Positions 26,447 to 34,854 of a DNA stretch of 48,927 nt are shown piece by piece. The notes beneath the pieces are model-generated. The model was given only the letters and a program-made list of their open reading frames with translations, had not been told where the DNA came from and ran no database searches. The stretch is from Streptomyces sp. NRRL S-31 (GTDB lineage Bacteria > Actinomycetota > Actinomycetes > Streptomycetales > Streptomycetaceae), in contig NZ_JOCB01000059.1 in the NCBI RefSeq assembly GCF_000718775.1, forward strand, positions 1-48,927, given 5' to 3'. Position 1 is the stretch's first letter. Each line of letters begins with the position of its first letter. The position numbers and the translations under genes are program-made.

Positions 26447-27243
26447 CGGCCGGCTCCCGCCAGGACGGGCTCGCGCGGACGCGGCAGGCTCGTGCCGAGC
26501 CCTGCGGTGGTGGCGGTGCGGCGCGGCGGATGGATGACGGCGAGGGCGAGACCCAGCATGACCGTGGCCACGACCGCGTCGAGCCAGTAGTGGTTGGCCG
26601 TGCCCACGATCACCAGCAGGGTGACCAGCGGGTGCAGCAGCCACAGCGCGCGCCAGCGCGACCGGGTCGCGGCGATCAGGCCGACCGCCACCATCAGCGC
26701 CCAGCCGAAGTGCAGCGAGGGCATCGCGGCGAACTGGTTGGAGAGGTGGTCGCTGGACGGCGGGCCGTACACGGACGGGCCGTAGACGCGAGCGGTGTCC
26801 AGCAGACCGGTCCCGGTCAGCATCCGCGGCGGGGCCAGCGGGAAGGTGAACGGCAGTACCAGGGCCGCCGTGGTGACCGTCGCCAGGACCCGGCGGGCCC
26901 ACACGTAGTGCGCGGGCCGGCGCAGGTACAGCCAGACCAGGAAGGCGAGCGTGGCCGGGAAGTGGACGGTCGCGTAGTAGGTGTTCGCCAGGTGGACGAC
27001 GGTGTCGCCGTGCAGCAGCGCGGACTGTACGGCGTTCTCGTGGGGCAGGTGGGCGGCCCGCTCCAGGTGCCACACGCGGCGGGCGTTGCGGAAGGCGTCA
27101 CCGGTGTGACCGGTGGCCAACCGGCGGCCGGCTTTGTAGACCAGGAAGAGCCCGGCGACCAGCAGGAACTCACGTATCAGAGGCGGGCGTGCCGGTGCTG
27201 CCGGCTCCGCTTCCGCCTCCGCAGGCTCGGTTCGGGCATTCAT
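26443..27243 (-). CDS. PAP2-superfamily membrane phosphatase
   Basis: A 266-residue membrane protein with about six helices (LIREFLLVAGLFLVYKAGRR first). The C-terminal half carries the phosphatase elements AAMPSLHFGWALM near residue 180 and a final NHYWLDAVVATVMLG, matching the PSLH and H-x3-D motifs of PAP2/inositol-phosphorylceramide-synthase-like proteins. The short PAP2 signature and its spacing resemble the InsP-ceramide-synthase subgroup, which acts on phosphoinositol or polyprenyl phosphates; the substrate is unknown. ATG at 27243 follows GAAGGGG. It leads a two-gene operon with the DMT transporter and is divergent from the TetR gene across an iterated operator. Confidence 0.85.
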   Translation of the reverse strand: MNARTEPAEAEAEPAAPARPPLIREFLLVAGLFLVYKAGRRLATGHTGDAFRNARRVWHLERAAHLPHENAVQSALLHGDTVVHLANTYYATVHFPATLAFLVWLYLRRPAHYVWARRVLATVTTAALVLPFTFPLAPPRMLTGTGLLDTARVYGPSVYGPPSSDHLSNQFAAMPSLHFGWALMVAVGLIAATRSRWRALWLLHPLVTLLVIVGTANHYWLDAVVATVMLGLALAVIHPPRRTATTAGLGTSLPRPREPVLAGAGR

Positions 27244-27326
27244 CCCCCGGCCCCTTCGCTGACGGTGGTGCGTGTGGTGGTGCGTCGTGTGGCGCGGTGC
27301 TGTGAGTCCCGGTGTCGGACCGCGGC

Positions 27327-27406
27327 TCATCGATACGTTGTCGTACCGATACGTCAGTGTACCGATACGGTTGAGTACCGGTACACTTGCGTATCGATTG
27401 ATGTGC
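27327..27406. promoter_or_regulatory. Five 16-bp-phased palindromic operators
   Basis: The 10-bp palindrome GTAYCGRTAC recurs with an exact 16-bp period between the divergent PAP2 and TetR genes. Positions are 27327 (TCATCGATAC, degenerate), 27343 (GTACCGATAC), 27359 (GTACCGATAC), 27375 (GTACCGGTAC, perfect) and 27391 (GTATCGATTG, degenerate). The array ends 40 bp before the TetR start and covers both promoter regions. A repressor binding all copies would lie at one and a half helical turns per site. The neighbouring TetR protein is the natural ligand candidate. Confidence 0.75.
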
Positions 27407-27445
27407 GCCACACTGGACACAGGCACGAGTGAGGGGAAGCACCGC

Positions 27446-28060
27446 ATGACGTCGCAGGCCGCGGAGGGACCGGAGACGGTCGTCGCCTCGCGCCGCTCCA
27501 AGATCACGCCGGAGCGTGAGCGGGAGTTCTTCGACGCGGTGCTGGAACAGATCCGCGAGTGCGGCTACGACTCCGTCACCATGGAGGGCGTCGCCGCCAG
27601 CACGCGGTGCAGCAAGTCCACGCTCTACCGGCAGTGGAAGACCAAGCCGCAGTTCGTCGCGGCGGCACTGCGCGCCAGCCGCCGGGTGCGGTTCGCCGGC
27701 ATCGACACCGGATCGCTCGCCGAGGATCTGCGCCAGGCCGCCCGGGCCGCCGGAGACTGGTCCGGCAAGGACACCCGACTGCTCCAGGCGCTGGGGCACG
27801 CGGTCACCTCGGACCAGGAACTGGCCCGGGCGCTGCGCGAGGCGCTGGTCCACCCGGAGATCGCCGCGCTGGAGGAGATGCTGGCCCGGGGCGTCGCCCG
27901 GGGCGAGGTGCGCGCGGATCACCCCGCGCTGGAGTACGTCCCCGCCATGATGTTCGGCGTCCTGCGCGTACGGCCGGTGCTCAACGGCCAGTACGCCGAC
28001 GGCGACTACCTCGTCCGCTTCGTGGAGGCCGCCGTGCTGCCCGCGCTCGGGCTGAGCTGA
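27446..28060 (+). CDS. TetR-family repressor
   Basis: A 204-residue regulator with an N-terminal helix-turn-helix at about residues 22-68 (REREFFDAVLEQIRECGYDS, VTMEGVAASTRCSKSTLYRQ, WKTKPQFVAAAL) and a TetR C-terminal ligand-binding region ending VEAAVLPALGLS. ATG at 27446 follows GAGGGGAAG. It is divergent from the PAP2-DMT operon with the palindrome array between, which strongly suggests autorepression and repression of that operon. The ligand is unknown. Confidence 0.92.
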   Translation: MTSQAAEGPETVVASRRSKITPEREREFFDAVLEQIRECGYDSVTMEGVAASTRCSKSTLYRQWKTKPQFVAAALRASRRVRFAGIDTGSLAEDLRQAARAAGDWSGKDTRLLQALGHAVTSDQELARALREALVHPEIAALEEMLARGVARGEVRADHPALEYVPAMMFGVLRVRPVLNGQYADGDYLVRFVEAAVLPALGLS

Positions 28061-28140
28061 GACCCAGGCCGCCGTTCACGGGATGACTGAACGGCGACCT
28101 GTCCGCGCCGCACCGTGGGGACGGGGGCGGCGCGCACCCC

Positions 28141-28187
28141 CGGCCGGGTGGGGTCCTCCTTGAGCGGAGGGGGACCCCACCCGGCCG
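28141..28187. terminator. Bidirectional terminator hairpin
   Basis: 16-bp perfect arms (CGGCCGGGTGGGGTCC at 28141-28156 and its complement at 28172-28187) with partial inner pairing of TCC with GGA. It lies 80 bases after the TetR stop and 10 bases after the convergent DUF2510 gene. Confidence 0.85.
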
Positions 28188-28197
28188 AACCCTCATC

Positions 28198-29238
28198 TCA
28201 GACGTCCTGGCCGTTCCCGCCGCCGGAGGAGACCTTGATCCCCTTCAGGATGTCGTCGATGACGGACACCTCCTGCCCGACGTCCACGCCGAAGCGTACG
28301 ACCACGATCTGCTTCGGATCGTTGGGCGAGGGGAAGGCGACCGACTCGACGTAGCCGTCGGCGCCCTTGCTGGTGACCGCCTTCCAGCGCACCAGGTAGC
28401 CCTTCTGCCCGGCCACCGTGACCGCCTCGGAGGCCAGCACCTCGTGCGAGGTGACGCTGCCGTAGGTGGTGCCGCCGTAGGACTGCTTGGCGTTGGCCGC
28501 GATGTCCGCCTTCGCGACCTGCTCGGCCGTGGTCTCCTCGATGCCCAGCGCCACCGCCGGAGCCGTGTAGGCGCCGCCCGCCGTGCACGTCTGGGCCGAG
28601 TTGCCCGGGCACTTGTAGGAGTCGTCGGACGTCACCTGGGCGCCGGCGCTGATCGTCTGCCCGGTCCAGCCCCGCGGCACCGGCAGGCTGATCCCGTTGA
28701 CCGGGTCCGGCACCGAGCCGCCGCCCTGGACCTTCGGCGCCTCGGACGGCCCCGGGGAAGCCCCGCCGGAGCCCCCCGAACCGCCGGAGCCCCCCGAACC
28801 GCCGGAACCACCGGAGTCCCCCGGGCCGCCGGGACCGCCGAACGGTCCGCCCCGGCCGCCGTCCCCGCCGCCCGGCCCCTGCCGCGACCCGGCGCGGTCG
28901 CCGCTGCCGCCGCCGTCCTTGGCGAGGGCGTACACCCCGACCCCGATGCTCGCCAGTACCGCGGCCGTCACCGCGACGGCTATGCCGGTGCGCAGACCGC
29001 GCCGGGACCGGGCCGGCGGCTGGGCGCCGTAGGCCGGGTGGCCCGGGTAACCGCCGTACCCCAAGGGCGGCGCGGACACCGGGCCGGCCGGCTGCGCCGG
29101 GGGACCCCACGGGGCGGCCGTGCCGGCGGGACGGGTCTGCTCCGTCCATGCCTTGCCGTCCCACCAGCGCTCGGTGGGCGGACCGTCGTTCGTCTGCCCG
29201 GGGTCGGGGTACCACCCGGGGGGAGTCACCTGCGTCAT
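28198..29238 (-). CDS. DUF2510 membrane-anchored protein with Gly/Ser linker
   Basis: A 346-residue protein. Residues 6-36 are a DUF2510 module (PPGWYPDPGQ, ERWWDGKAWTEQ). Residues about 40-78 are Pro/Gly-rich. One membrane helix lies near 85-105 (GIAVAVTAAVLASIGVGVYA). Then comes a Gly/Ser/Pro linker with a GGS repeat (residues about 112-165) and an extracellular globular domain of about 175 residues containing two cysteines (DDSYKCPGNSAQTCTAGG) that could form a disulfide. The ATG at 29238 follows GGGGG. Proteins of this design are common in Streptomyces and have no assigned function. It is convergent with the TetR gene. Confidence 0.8.
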   Translation of the reverse strand: MTQVTPPGWYPDPGQTNDGPPTERWWDGKAWTEQTRPAGTAAPWGPPAQPAGPVSAPPLGYGGYPGHPAYGAQPPARSRRGLRTGIAVAVTAAVLASIGVGVYALAKDGGGSGDRAGSRQGPGGGDGGRGGPFGGPGGPGDSGGSGGSGGSGGSGGSGGASPGPSEAPKVQGGGSVPDPVNGISLPVPRGWTGQTISAGAQVTSDDSYKCPGNSAQTCTAGGAYTAPAVALGIEETTAEQVAKADIAANAKQSYGGTTYGSVTSHEVLASEAVTVAGQKGYLVRWKAVTSKGADGYVESVAFPSPNDPKQIVVVRFGVDVGQEVSVIDDILKGIKVSSGGGNGQDV

Positions 29239-29576
29239 GCCCCCACCGTATGAGGCGACGGTGAAAGCGGGATGAGAGGATCCCCGGCCAACCGTGCGGA
29301 CCCGGACAATTTCCCCGCGGGAATTTCCACGGCCCGCCCGCGCCGCCCCCGTTCACGTTCCCCGGCGGCTGCCCGCGGGCCGCCCCCGGGGCCCCGGACC
29401 GCCGCAACGCGAGCGCCGTCGACGCCTCGCCCGCCGGTCGGGCCGGGGCGGTGGCACCCGCCCGCGTCCACTGTCACCCGGCAGGGCTCCGGCTGCCGTG
29501 ACCGGCCACCCGAGGCCCCGCCGGACGGCTACGCTCGGTGCCTGTACGTCATTCGGGCGACCCGGGGAGGTAACGG
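29239..29576. other. Divergent intergenic region, no gene seen
   Basis: 338 bases between the DUF2510 gene and the LAL-like gene. The LAL-like start is preceded by GGGGAGG and a possible -10 TACGCT at 29530-29535, and CATACG lies near the DUF2510 start on the other strand. I see no repeats or small gene with a ribosome site. Confidence 0.5.
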
Positions 29577-32258
29577 ATGACGGAGGGACGGCCACCGGCG
29601 GCCGGCTCGGCCCCCCTCTGGGAGCGGGACGCCGAGATAGCCGCCGTCCTACAGGCACTCGACGGCCTGTGCGCCGACCGGTCCTCCGCCGGCGGCCTGC
29701 TCGTCTTCCGCGGCGAGGCCGGACTCGGCAAGACCGCGCTGCTGGCCGAGACCCGCCGCATGGCCGAACGCCGCGGCTGCGCCGTCTGGTCCGCGCGCGG
29801 CGCCGAGACCCTGAGGTCCGTCCCGTTCCACGTCTTACGGCAGTTGCTCCGGCCCGTGCTGCTGTCCCTGCCGCCCGAGGAGGCCCGCGAGTACCTCGGC
29901 GACTGGTACGACATCGCGGGCCCCGCCCTCGGCATAACCGACCCGCGCGGGGACAACGCCGACCCGCAGTACGTCCGCGACGGGCTCGTCGCCGTGGTGC
30001 GCAGGCTCGCCCGCCGCGAATGGCCGCTGGTGCTGCTCCTCGACGACGCCCACTGGGCCGACCAGGAGACCCTGCGCTGGCTCGCCGCGTTCGCCGAACG
30101 CCTGGACGAGGTGTCCGTCCTCGTCGTGGTCACCAGCAGGCCCGGTGACACGGGCGGGGACGGCGCCCGCCCCCTCGACGCGGTCGCCGCCGCGGGCCAC
30201 GGCATCGGCAACCTCAGCGCCCTCACCCCGGACGCCACCGCCGGCCTCACCCGCGCCACCCTCGGCCGGCACGCCGACGACGCGTTCTGCCGCGAGGTCT
30301 GGGCGGTCACCGCCGGCAACCCCTACGACACCGTCGAGCTGCTCGCCAAGGTGCGGGACAGGGAGATCCAGCCGGTCGAGGCGCGGGCCGGGGAACTGCG
30401 CGCGCTCAACCGCACGGCGCGCGGCGGCGGACTGGTCGACCGGCTCCAGGACCTCGGCCTGGAGGCCACCCGGTTCGCCTGGGCCGCCGCCATCCTCGGC
30501 ACCGGCATCACCGCCGGCATGGTCGCCCGCCTCGCCGCCATGGAGGAGGGCCTCGCCCGGAACTGCGCCGAACTCCTCTGCTCCGCCCGCATCCTCACCC
30601 GCCCCGGACCCGGCACCGGCGCCGAACGCGACGGCGACGAGCTGGAGTTCGTCCACCCGCTCATCGCCACCGCCGTCTACGACTCCATCCCGCCCGGCGT
30701 GTGCACCGCCATGCACGGCGTCGCCGCGCAGATCATCACCGGGCTGGGCCGCGGCGCCGCCGAGGCCGCACGGCACCTGCTGAAGGTGCACCCGGACGAC
30801 GACGAGGAACTCGTCGGGCAACTGCGCGAGGCCGCCCGCGAACACCTCGCCGTCGGCGCGCCGGACGCGGCCCGCCGCTGCCTGGAACGCGCCCTGGAGG
30901 AGCCGCCCCGGCCCGAGGTGTACGCCCACGTCCTCTACGAGCTGGGCTGCGCCACCCTCCTGACCCACCCCGCCGGCACCATCGACCAGCTCCGGAGCGC
31001 GCTCGGCATGCCCGGCCTCGACGGGGACGACCGGGTCGACGCCGTCGTCCGCCTCTCCCAGGCGCTCCTCCACAACGACCAGCTGGAGGAGGCCGTCCGC
31101 ACGGTCGAGGCCGAGGCCGCCCGGCACGAGGCGGGCCCGGTCCGGCTGCGGTTGCAGGCGTTCCAGTTCATGTGGGAGGGCATCCACGGCGAGACCGTCG
31201 CCCCGGCCCGCTCCCGGCGCCTCGCCGAACTCGCGAGCACCTGCACCGGGCGCGACAACGCCGAACGCGCCCTGCTCATCCTGCGCGGCTTCGACGCCAT
31301 GACCCATGGCGAGAGCGCCGACGCGGTCCTCGAACTGTGCGACCGCGCCCTCGTCAACGGCCGCCTCGCGCCGGGCCTCGGCTGGACCGACACCGAGTGG
31401 GGCATGGAGCTGTTGCTGATGCTCGGCAGCGCGTACGCCTGCACCGACCGGCTCGACCGCGCCGAGAGCCTGTTCGCCGAGGCCCGGCGCGTCTACACCT
31501 CGGCCGGCTGGCGCGGCGTCCACCTCTCCCTGGCCAACGCCTTCCTCGGACTCGCCTACCGCCGGCAGGGCCGGCTGCGCGACGCCGAGTCGACCCTGCG
31601 CGAGGGATTGGCCCTCGCCGAGCGCGTCGGCCGCCGCCTGCCGCTGTACTGGTCGTCCGTCTGCGGATTGGTCGACACCCTGCTGGCCCGCGGACGGGTC
31701 GGCGAGGCATGGTCGGTCGCCGAACGATACGGCTTCGCGCCGCCGTACCCGTCCACCATCGTGCTGCCCGACATCCGCTCCGTGCGCGGCCGGCTGCTGC
31801 TCGCCGCGGGCCGTACCGGGGAGGGCATCGGCGAACTGGAGGCGGCCGAGAAGACCGCCGTCTCCCGGGGCGGCCACAACCCGGTCCTCGCGCCCTGGTC
31901 CGTCGACCTCGCCAAGGCCCTCGCCGGGCCGGACCCCGCCCGTGCCGCCCAGGTCGCGGCCGACGCCCGCCGGCAGGCGGAGCGGTTCGGCACGGACACC
32001 GCCATGGGCGAGGCGCTGCGCTGCGCCGCCGCGCTGGAGACGGGGGAGCGCGCGGTGCGGCTCGCCGCCCGGGCCGTCGCCCACCTGGAAGCGTCGCCCT
32101 GCCAGTACGAACACGCGGCGGCCCGGGTCGAGTACGGCATCGCCGCCCGCTCGGTCACGGAACTCACCCGGGGCCTGGACCTGGCCCGGGCCTGCGGCGC
32201 GGACGGCCTGGCGGACCGGGCCGCGGAGGCGCTGGAGGCGGTGCGGGGACCGCGCTGA
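29577..32258 (+). CDS. LAL-like AAA ATPase regulator lacking the LuxR helix-turn-helix
   Basis: An 893-residue protein built like the large ATP-binding LuxR (LAL) regulators. Residues about 12-250 are an AAA_16/NB-ARC-like ATPase with Walker A GEAGLGKTALL near 46 and Walker B PLVLLLDDAHWAD near 150. The remainder to about 880 is helical TPR-like repeats. It stops at RAAEALEAVRGPR, exactly where relatives continue into a 65-residue LuxR helix-turn-helix, and no such motif is found in any frame of the next 200 bases. Codon 87 (29835-29837) is TTA, so translation should depend on the bldA tRNA. ATG at 29577 follows GGGGAGG. It may act as a signalling ATPase without DNA binding. Confidence 0.82.
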   Translation: MTEGRPPAAGSAPLWERDAEIAAVLQALDGLCADRSSAGGLLVFRGEAGLGKTALLAETRRMAERRGCAVWSARGAETLRSVPFHVLRQLLRPVLLSLPPEEAREYLGDWYDIAGPALGITDPRGDNADPQYVRDGLVAVVRRLARREWPLVLLLDDAHWADQETLRWLAAFAERLDEVSVLVVVTSRPGDTGGDGARPLDAVAAAGHGIGNLSALTPDATAGLTRATLGRHADDAFCREVWAVTAGNPYDTVELLAKVRDREIQPVEARAGELRALNRTARGGGLVDRLQDLGLEATRFAWAAAILGTGITAGMVARLAAMEEGLARNCAELLCSARILTRPGPGTGAERDGDELEFVHPLIATAVYDSIPPGVCTAMHGVAAQIITGLGRGAAEAARHLLKVHPDDDEELVGQLREAAREHLAVGAPDAARRCLERALEEPPRPEVYAHVLYELGCATLLTHPAGTIDQLRSALGMPGLDGDDRVDAVVRLSQALLHNDQLEEAVRTVEAEAARHEAGPVRLRLQAFQFMWEGIHGETVAPARSRRLAELASTCTGRDNAERALLILRGFDAMTHGESADAVLELCDRALVNGRLAPGLGWTDTEWGMELLLMLGSAYACTDRLDRAESLFAEARRVYTSAGWRGVHLSLANAFLGLAYRRQGRLRDAESTLREGLALAERVGRRLPLYWSSVCGLVDTLLARGRVGEAWSVAERYGFAPPYPSTIVLPDIRSVRGRLLLAAGRTGEGIGELEAAEKTAVSRGGHNPVLAPWSVDLAKALAGPDPARAAQVAADARRQAERFGTDTAMGEALRCAAALETGERAVRLAARAVAHLEASPCQYEHAAARVEYGIAARSVTELTRGLDLARACGADGLADRAAEALEAVRGPR

Positions 32259-32298
32259 GCCGGGACCGGAGCCGTCCGGACCGGGCGGCCCCGTCGGC

Positions 32299-32317
32299 CC
32301 GGGCGCCGGACGCCCGG
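32299..32317 (+). terminator. Hairpin after the LAL-like gene
   Basis: CCGGGCG (32299-32305), five-base loop, CGCCCGG (32311-32317), 41 bases after the stop codon. The 7-bp GC-only stem in a GC-rich background makes this a moderate candidate. Confidence 0.45.
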
Positions 32318-32466
32318 TGGTTCCCGCGCGGCCCGGTCGGCCCCGGTGTGCCGTCGGCCGGGCCGGCCGTCGATCACGACCGCACGGGTTCGGCGCTGGT
32401 CGGCATGGGTACCCGCACGGCACCGCCCACGGGACGCAGCCGTACGCGACCAAGGGAGTACGACTC

Positions 32467-33657
32467 ATGAAGGCAGTCACCTGGCAGGGGAAGCGGGACG
32501 TCCGGGTCGAGGAGGTGCCCGACCCGCGGATCGAGGAACCCACCGACGCCGTCATCCGCGTCACGTCCACCGGACTGTGCGGATCCGATCTGCATCTGTA
32601 CGAGGTGCTCACCCCGTTCATGACCCCGGGTGACATCCTCGGCCACGAGCCCATGGGCATCGTGGAGGAGGTCGGCCCCGAGGTGCCGAACCTCAAGCCC
32701 GGCGACCGCGTCGTGGTGCCCTTCCAGATCGCCTGCGGCCACTGCTTCATGTGCGACACCGGGCTGCCCACCCAGTGCGAGACCACCCAGGTCACCGGCG
32801 AGGGCATGGGCGCTCCGCTGTTCGGCTACACCCGCCTCTACGGTGCCGTGCCCGGCGGCCAGGCCGAGTATCTGCGGGTCCCGCAGGCACAGTTCGGCCC
32901 GATCAAGGTGCCCGAGGGCCCGGCGGACGACCGGTTCGTCTACCTCTCCGACGTGCTGCCCACCGCCTGGCAGGCCGTCGAGTACGCCGCCGTCCCGCCC
33001 GGCGGCACGCTCGCCGTCCTCGGGCTCGGCCCGATCGGCGACATGAGCTGCCGCATCGCCAAGGCGCGCGGCGCGGAGCGGGTCTTCGGCGTCGACCTGG
33101 TGCCGGAGCGGCTCGCCCGGGCGCAGCGGCGCGGTGTGGAGACCTACGACCTGCGGGCCTTCGACGACGAGAAGGCGCTGGTGCACGCGATCCAGGACCA
33201 GACCGGCGGCCGGGGCCCGGATGCCGTGATCGACGCCGTCGGCACCGAGGCCCACGGCAGCCACGTCGCCAAGCTGGTCCAGCAGGCCGCCGCGATCATG
33301 CCCCGCAAACTCAGCGGTCCGCTCGCCGAGCGTTTCAGCGTCGACCGCATGGGCGCCCTCTACATGGCCATCGACCTGGTCCGCCGCGGCGGCACCATCT
33401 CGCTCAGCGGTGTCTACGGCGGCATGGCCGACCCGATGCCGATGCTCACCCTCTTCGACAAGCAGATCCAGCTCCGCATGGGCCAGGCCAACGTCCGCAG
33501 GTGGAGCGAGAAGATCATCCCCTTCCTGACGGACGAGGACCCGCTCGGCGTCGACGACTTCGCCACGCACCGCGTGCCGCTCGCCGAGGCCCCGCACGCC
33601 TACGAGATGTTCCAGCACAAGCAGGACGGCGCCATCAAGGTCCTGATGCGGCCGTAG
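32467..33657 (+). CDS. Zinc-dependent alcohol dehydrogenase, formaldehyde-dehydrogenase-like
   Basis: A 396-residue medium-chain dehydrogenase. Catalytic zinc ligands lie in GLCGSDLHLYE (C38 region) and GHEPMGIVEEVG (near 60-70). A structural-zinc-like loop IACGHCFMCDTGLPTQCE has four cysteines. The Rossmann glycine motif is LAVLGLGPIGDMSCRIAKA near 180. The segment IMPRKLSGPLAERFSVDRMG is characteristic of the glutathione-independent formaldehyde dehydrogenase-like branch. ATG at 32467 follows GGGAG. It is monocistronic. The real substrate, formaldehyde or another alcohol/aldehyde, cannot be read from sequence. Confidence 0.92.
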   Translation: MKAVTWQGKRDVRVEEVPDPRIEEPTDAVIRVTSTGLCGSDLHLYEVLTPFMTPGDILGHEPMGIVEEVGPEVPNLKPGDRVVVPFQIACGHCFMCDTGLPTQCETTQVTGEGMGAPLFGYTRLYGAVPGGQAEYLRVPQAQFGPIKVPEGPADDRFVYLSDVLPTAWQAVEYAAVPPGGTLAVLGLGPIGDMSCRIAKARGAERVFGVDLVPERLARAQRRGVETYDLRAFDDEKALVHAIQDQTGGRGPDAVIDAVGTEAHGSHVAKLVQQAAAIMPRKLSGPLAERFSVDRMGALYMAIDLVRRGGTISLSGVYGGMADPMPMLTLFDKQIQLRMGQANVRRWSEKIIPFLTDEDPLGVDDFATHRVPLAEAPHAYEMFQHKQDGAIKVLMRP

Positions 33658-33704
33658 GCGAGGGGAGCGGACGGGAGAGGGATACGGCTCCGCGCGGCCG
33701 GGGC

Positions 33705-34781
33705 TCAGCGGTGGTCCCGCTCGCCTAGGACCTCCGCCAGGTCGTACCGCACCGGCTCCTCCAACTGGGCGTAGGTGCAGCTCTCCGGCGTACGGTCCGG
33801 GCGCCAGCGGCGGAAGCGGGCCGTGTGCCGGAAGCGCTGCCCGTTCTCCATGTGGTCGTACGCCACCTCGGCCACCCGCTCCGGCCGCAGCGGCACCCAC
33901 GACAGGTCCTTCCTGCCGGACCAGCGGCTCGGCGCGCCCGGCAGCCGGGCCGCCTCGTGCGCCGCCTCGTCCGTCCAGGCGGCCCACGGGTGCCCGGAGA
34001 CGTCGTCCAGGCGCAGCGGCTCCAGCTCCTCCACCAGCTCCGCCCGCCGCTTCATGGTGAAGGCCGCCGACACGCCCACGTGCTGGAGCCGGCCGTGCTC
34101 GTCGTACAGCCCCAGCAGCAGCGAGCCCACCACCGGACCGCTCTTGTGGAAGCGGTACCCGGCGACCACGACGTCCGCCGTCCGCTCGTGCTTGATCTTG
34201 AACATGGCGCGCTCGTCCTGGACGTAGCGCAGGGTGGGCGGCTTGGCGACGATCCCGTCCAGACCGGCGCCCTCGAACTGCTCGAACCACCGCCGGGCCA
34301 CCTCGACGTCGGTCGTCGCGGGCGCCAGGTGCACCGGTGGCGTCACGCCCGCGAGGGCCCGGTCCAGCAGGGCGCGGCGATCGGTCAGTTCCGTGTCGAG
34401 CAGCGCGTGGTCGTCCAGGGCCAGCAGGTCGAAGGCGACGAAGGACGCCGGGGTCCGCTCGGCCAGCGTCCGCACCCGGGAGGCAGCCGGATGGATCCGC
34501 TCGGTCAGCGCGTCGAAGTCCAGCCGGCCGTCGCGCACGATGACGATCTCCCCGTCCAGGACGCACCGCTCGGGCACCCGCTCCCGCAGCGCCTCGACCA
34601 GCTCGGGGAAGTACCTGGTCAGCGGCTTCCCGGTGCGGCTGCCCAGCTCGACCTCGGCCCCGTCCCGGAACACGATCGAACGGAAGCCGTCCCACTTCGC
34701 CTCGTAGTGCATGCCCGGCGGGATCCTCGCCACCGACTTGGCGAGCATCGGCTTCACGGGCGGCATCACGGGCAGATCCAT
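33705..34781 (-). CDS. ligC: ATP-dependent DNA ligase (LigC type)
   Basis: A 358-residue ATP-dependent DNA ligase. The adenylated lysine is K29 in HYEAKWDGFRSI (motif I). Then come VLDGEIVI (motif III), ASFVAFDLLALDD (IIIa), DGIVAKPPTLRY (IV) and FKIKHERTADVVVAG (V), and a C-terminal OB-fold (VGSLLLGLYDEHGRLQHVG). The length matches mycobacterial LigC. It is divergent from a LigD-type polymerase gene 73 bp away. This pair substitutes for parts of the multidomain LigD repair enzyme of other bacteria and probably works in end joining or base-excision repair. No Ku gene is in the window. Confidence 0.95.
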   Translation of the reverse strand: MDLPVMPPVKPMLAKSVARIPPGMHYEAKWDGFRSIVFRDGAEVELGSRTGKPLTRYFPELVEALRERVPERCVLDGEIVIVRDGRLDFDALTERIHPAASRVRTLAERTPASFVAFDLLALDDHALLDTELTDRRALLDRALAGVTPPVHLAPATTDVEVARRWFEQFEGAGLDGIVAKPPTLRYVQDERAMFKIKHERTADVVVAGYRFHKSGPVVGSLLLGLYDEHGRLQHVGVSAAFTMKRRAELVEELEPLRLDDVSGHPWAAWTDEAAHEAARLPGAPSRWSGRKDLSWVPLRPERVAEVAYDHMENGQRFRHTARFRRWRPDRTPESCTYAQLEEPVRYDLAEVLGERDHR

Positions 34782-34854
34782 GCCTCGATTCTGCTCGCAC
34801 GCATACGGCTTCGCCCGGTGTGCGAGGTGTGCGGGGTACGCCTACGGTGGCCGC

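Noticed and set aside
29835..32807. A 990-codon open frame on the minus strand
   Set aside because: It mirrors the LAL-like gene and the start of the dehydrogenase, both of which have clear motifs. The antisense reading is low-complexity Gly/Val/Arg text, the usual effect of very high third-position GC.
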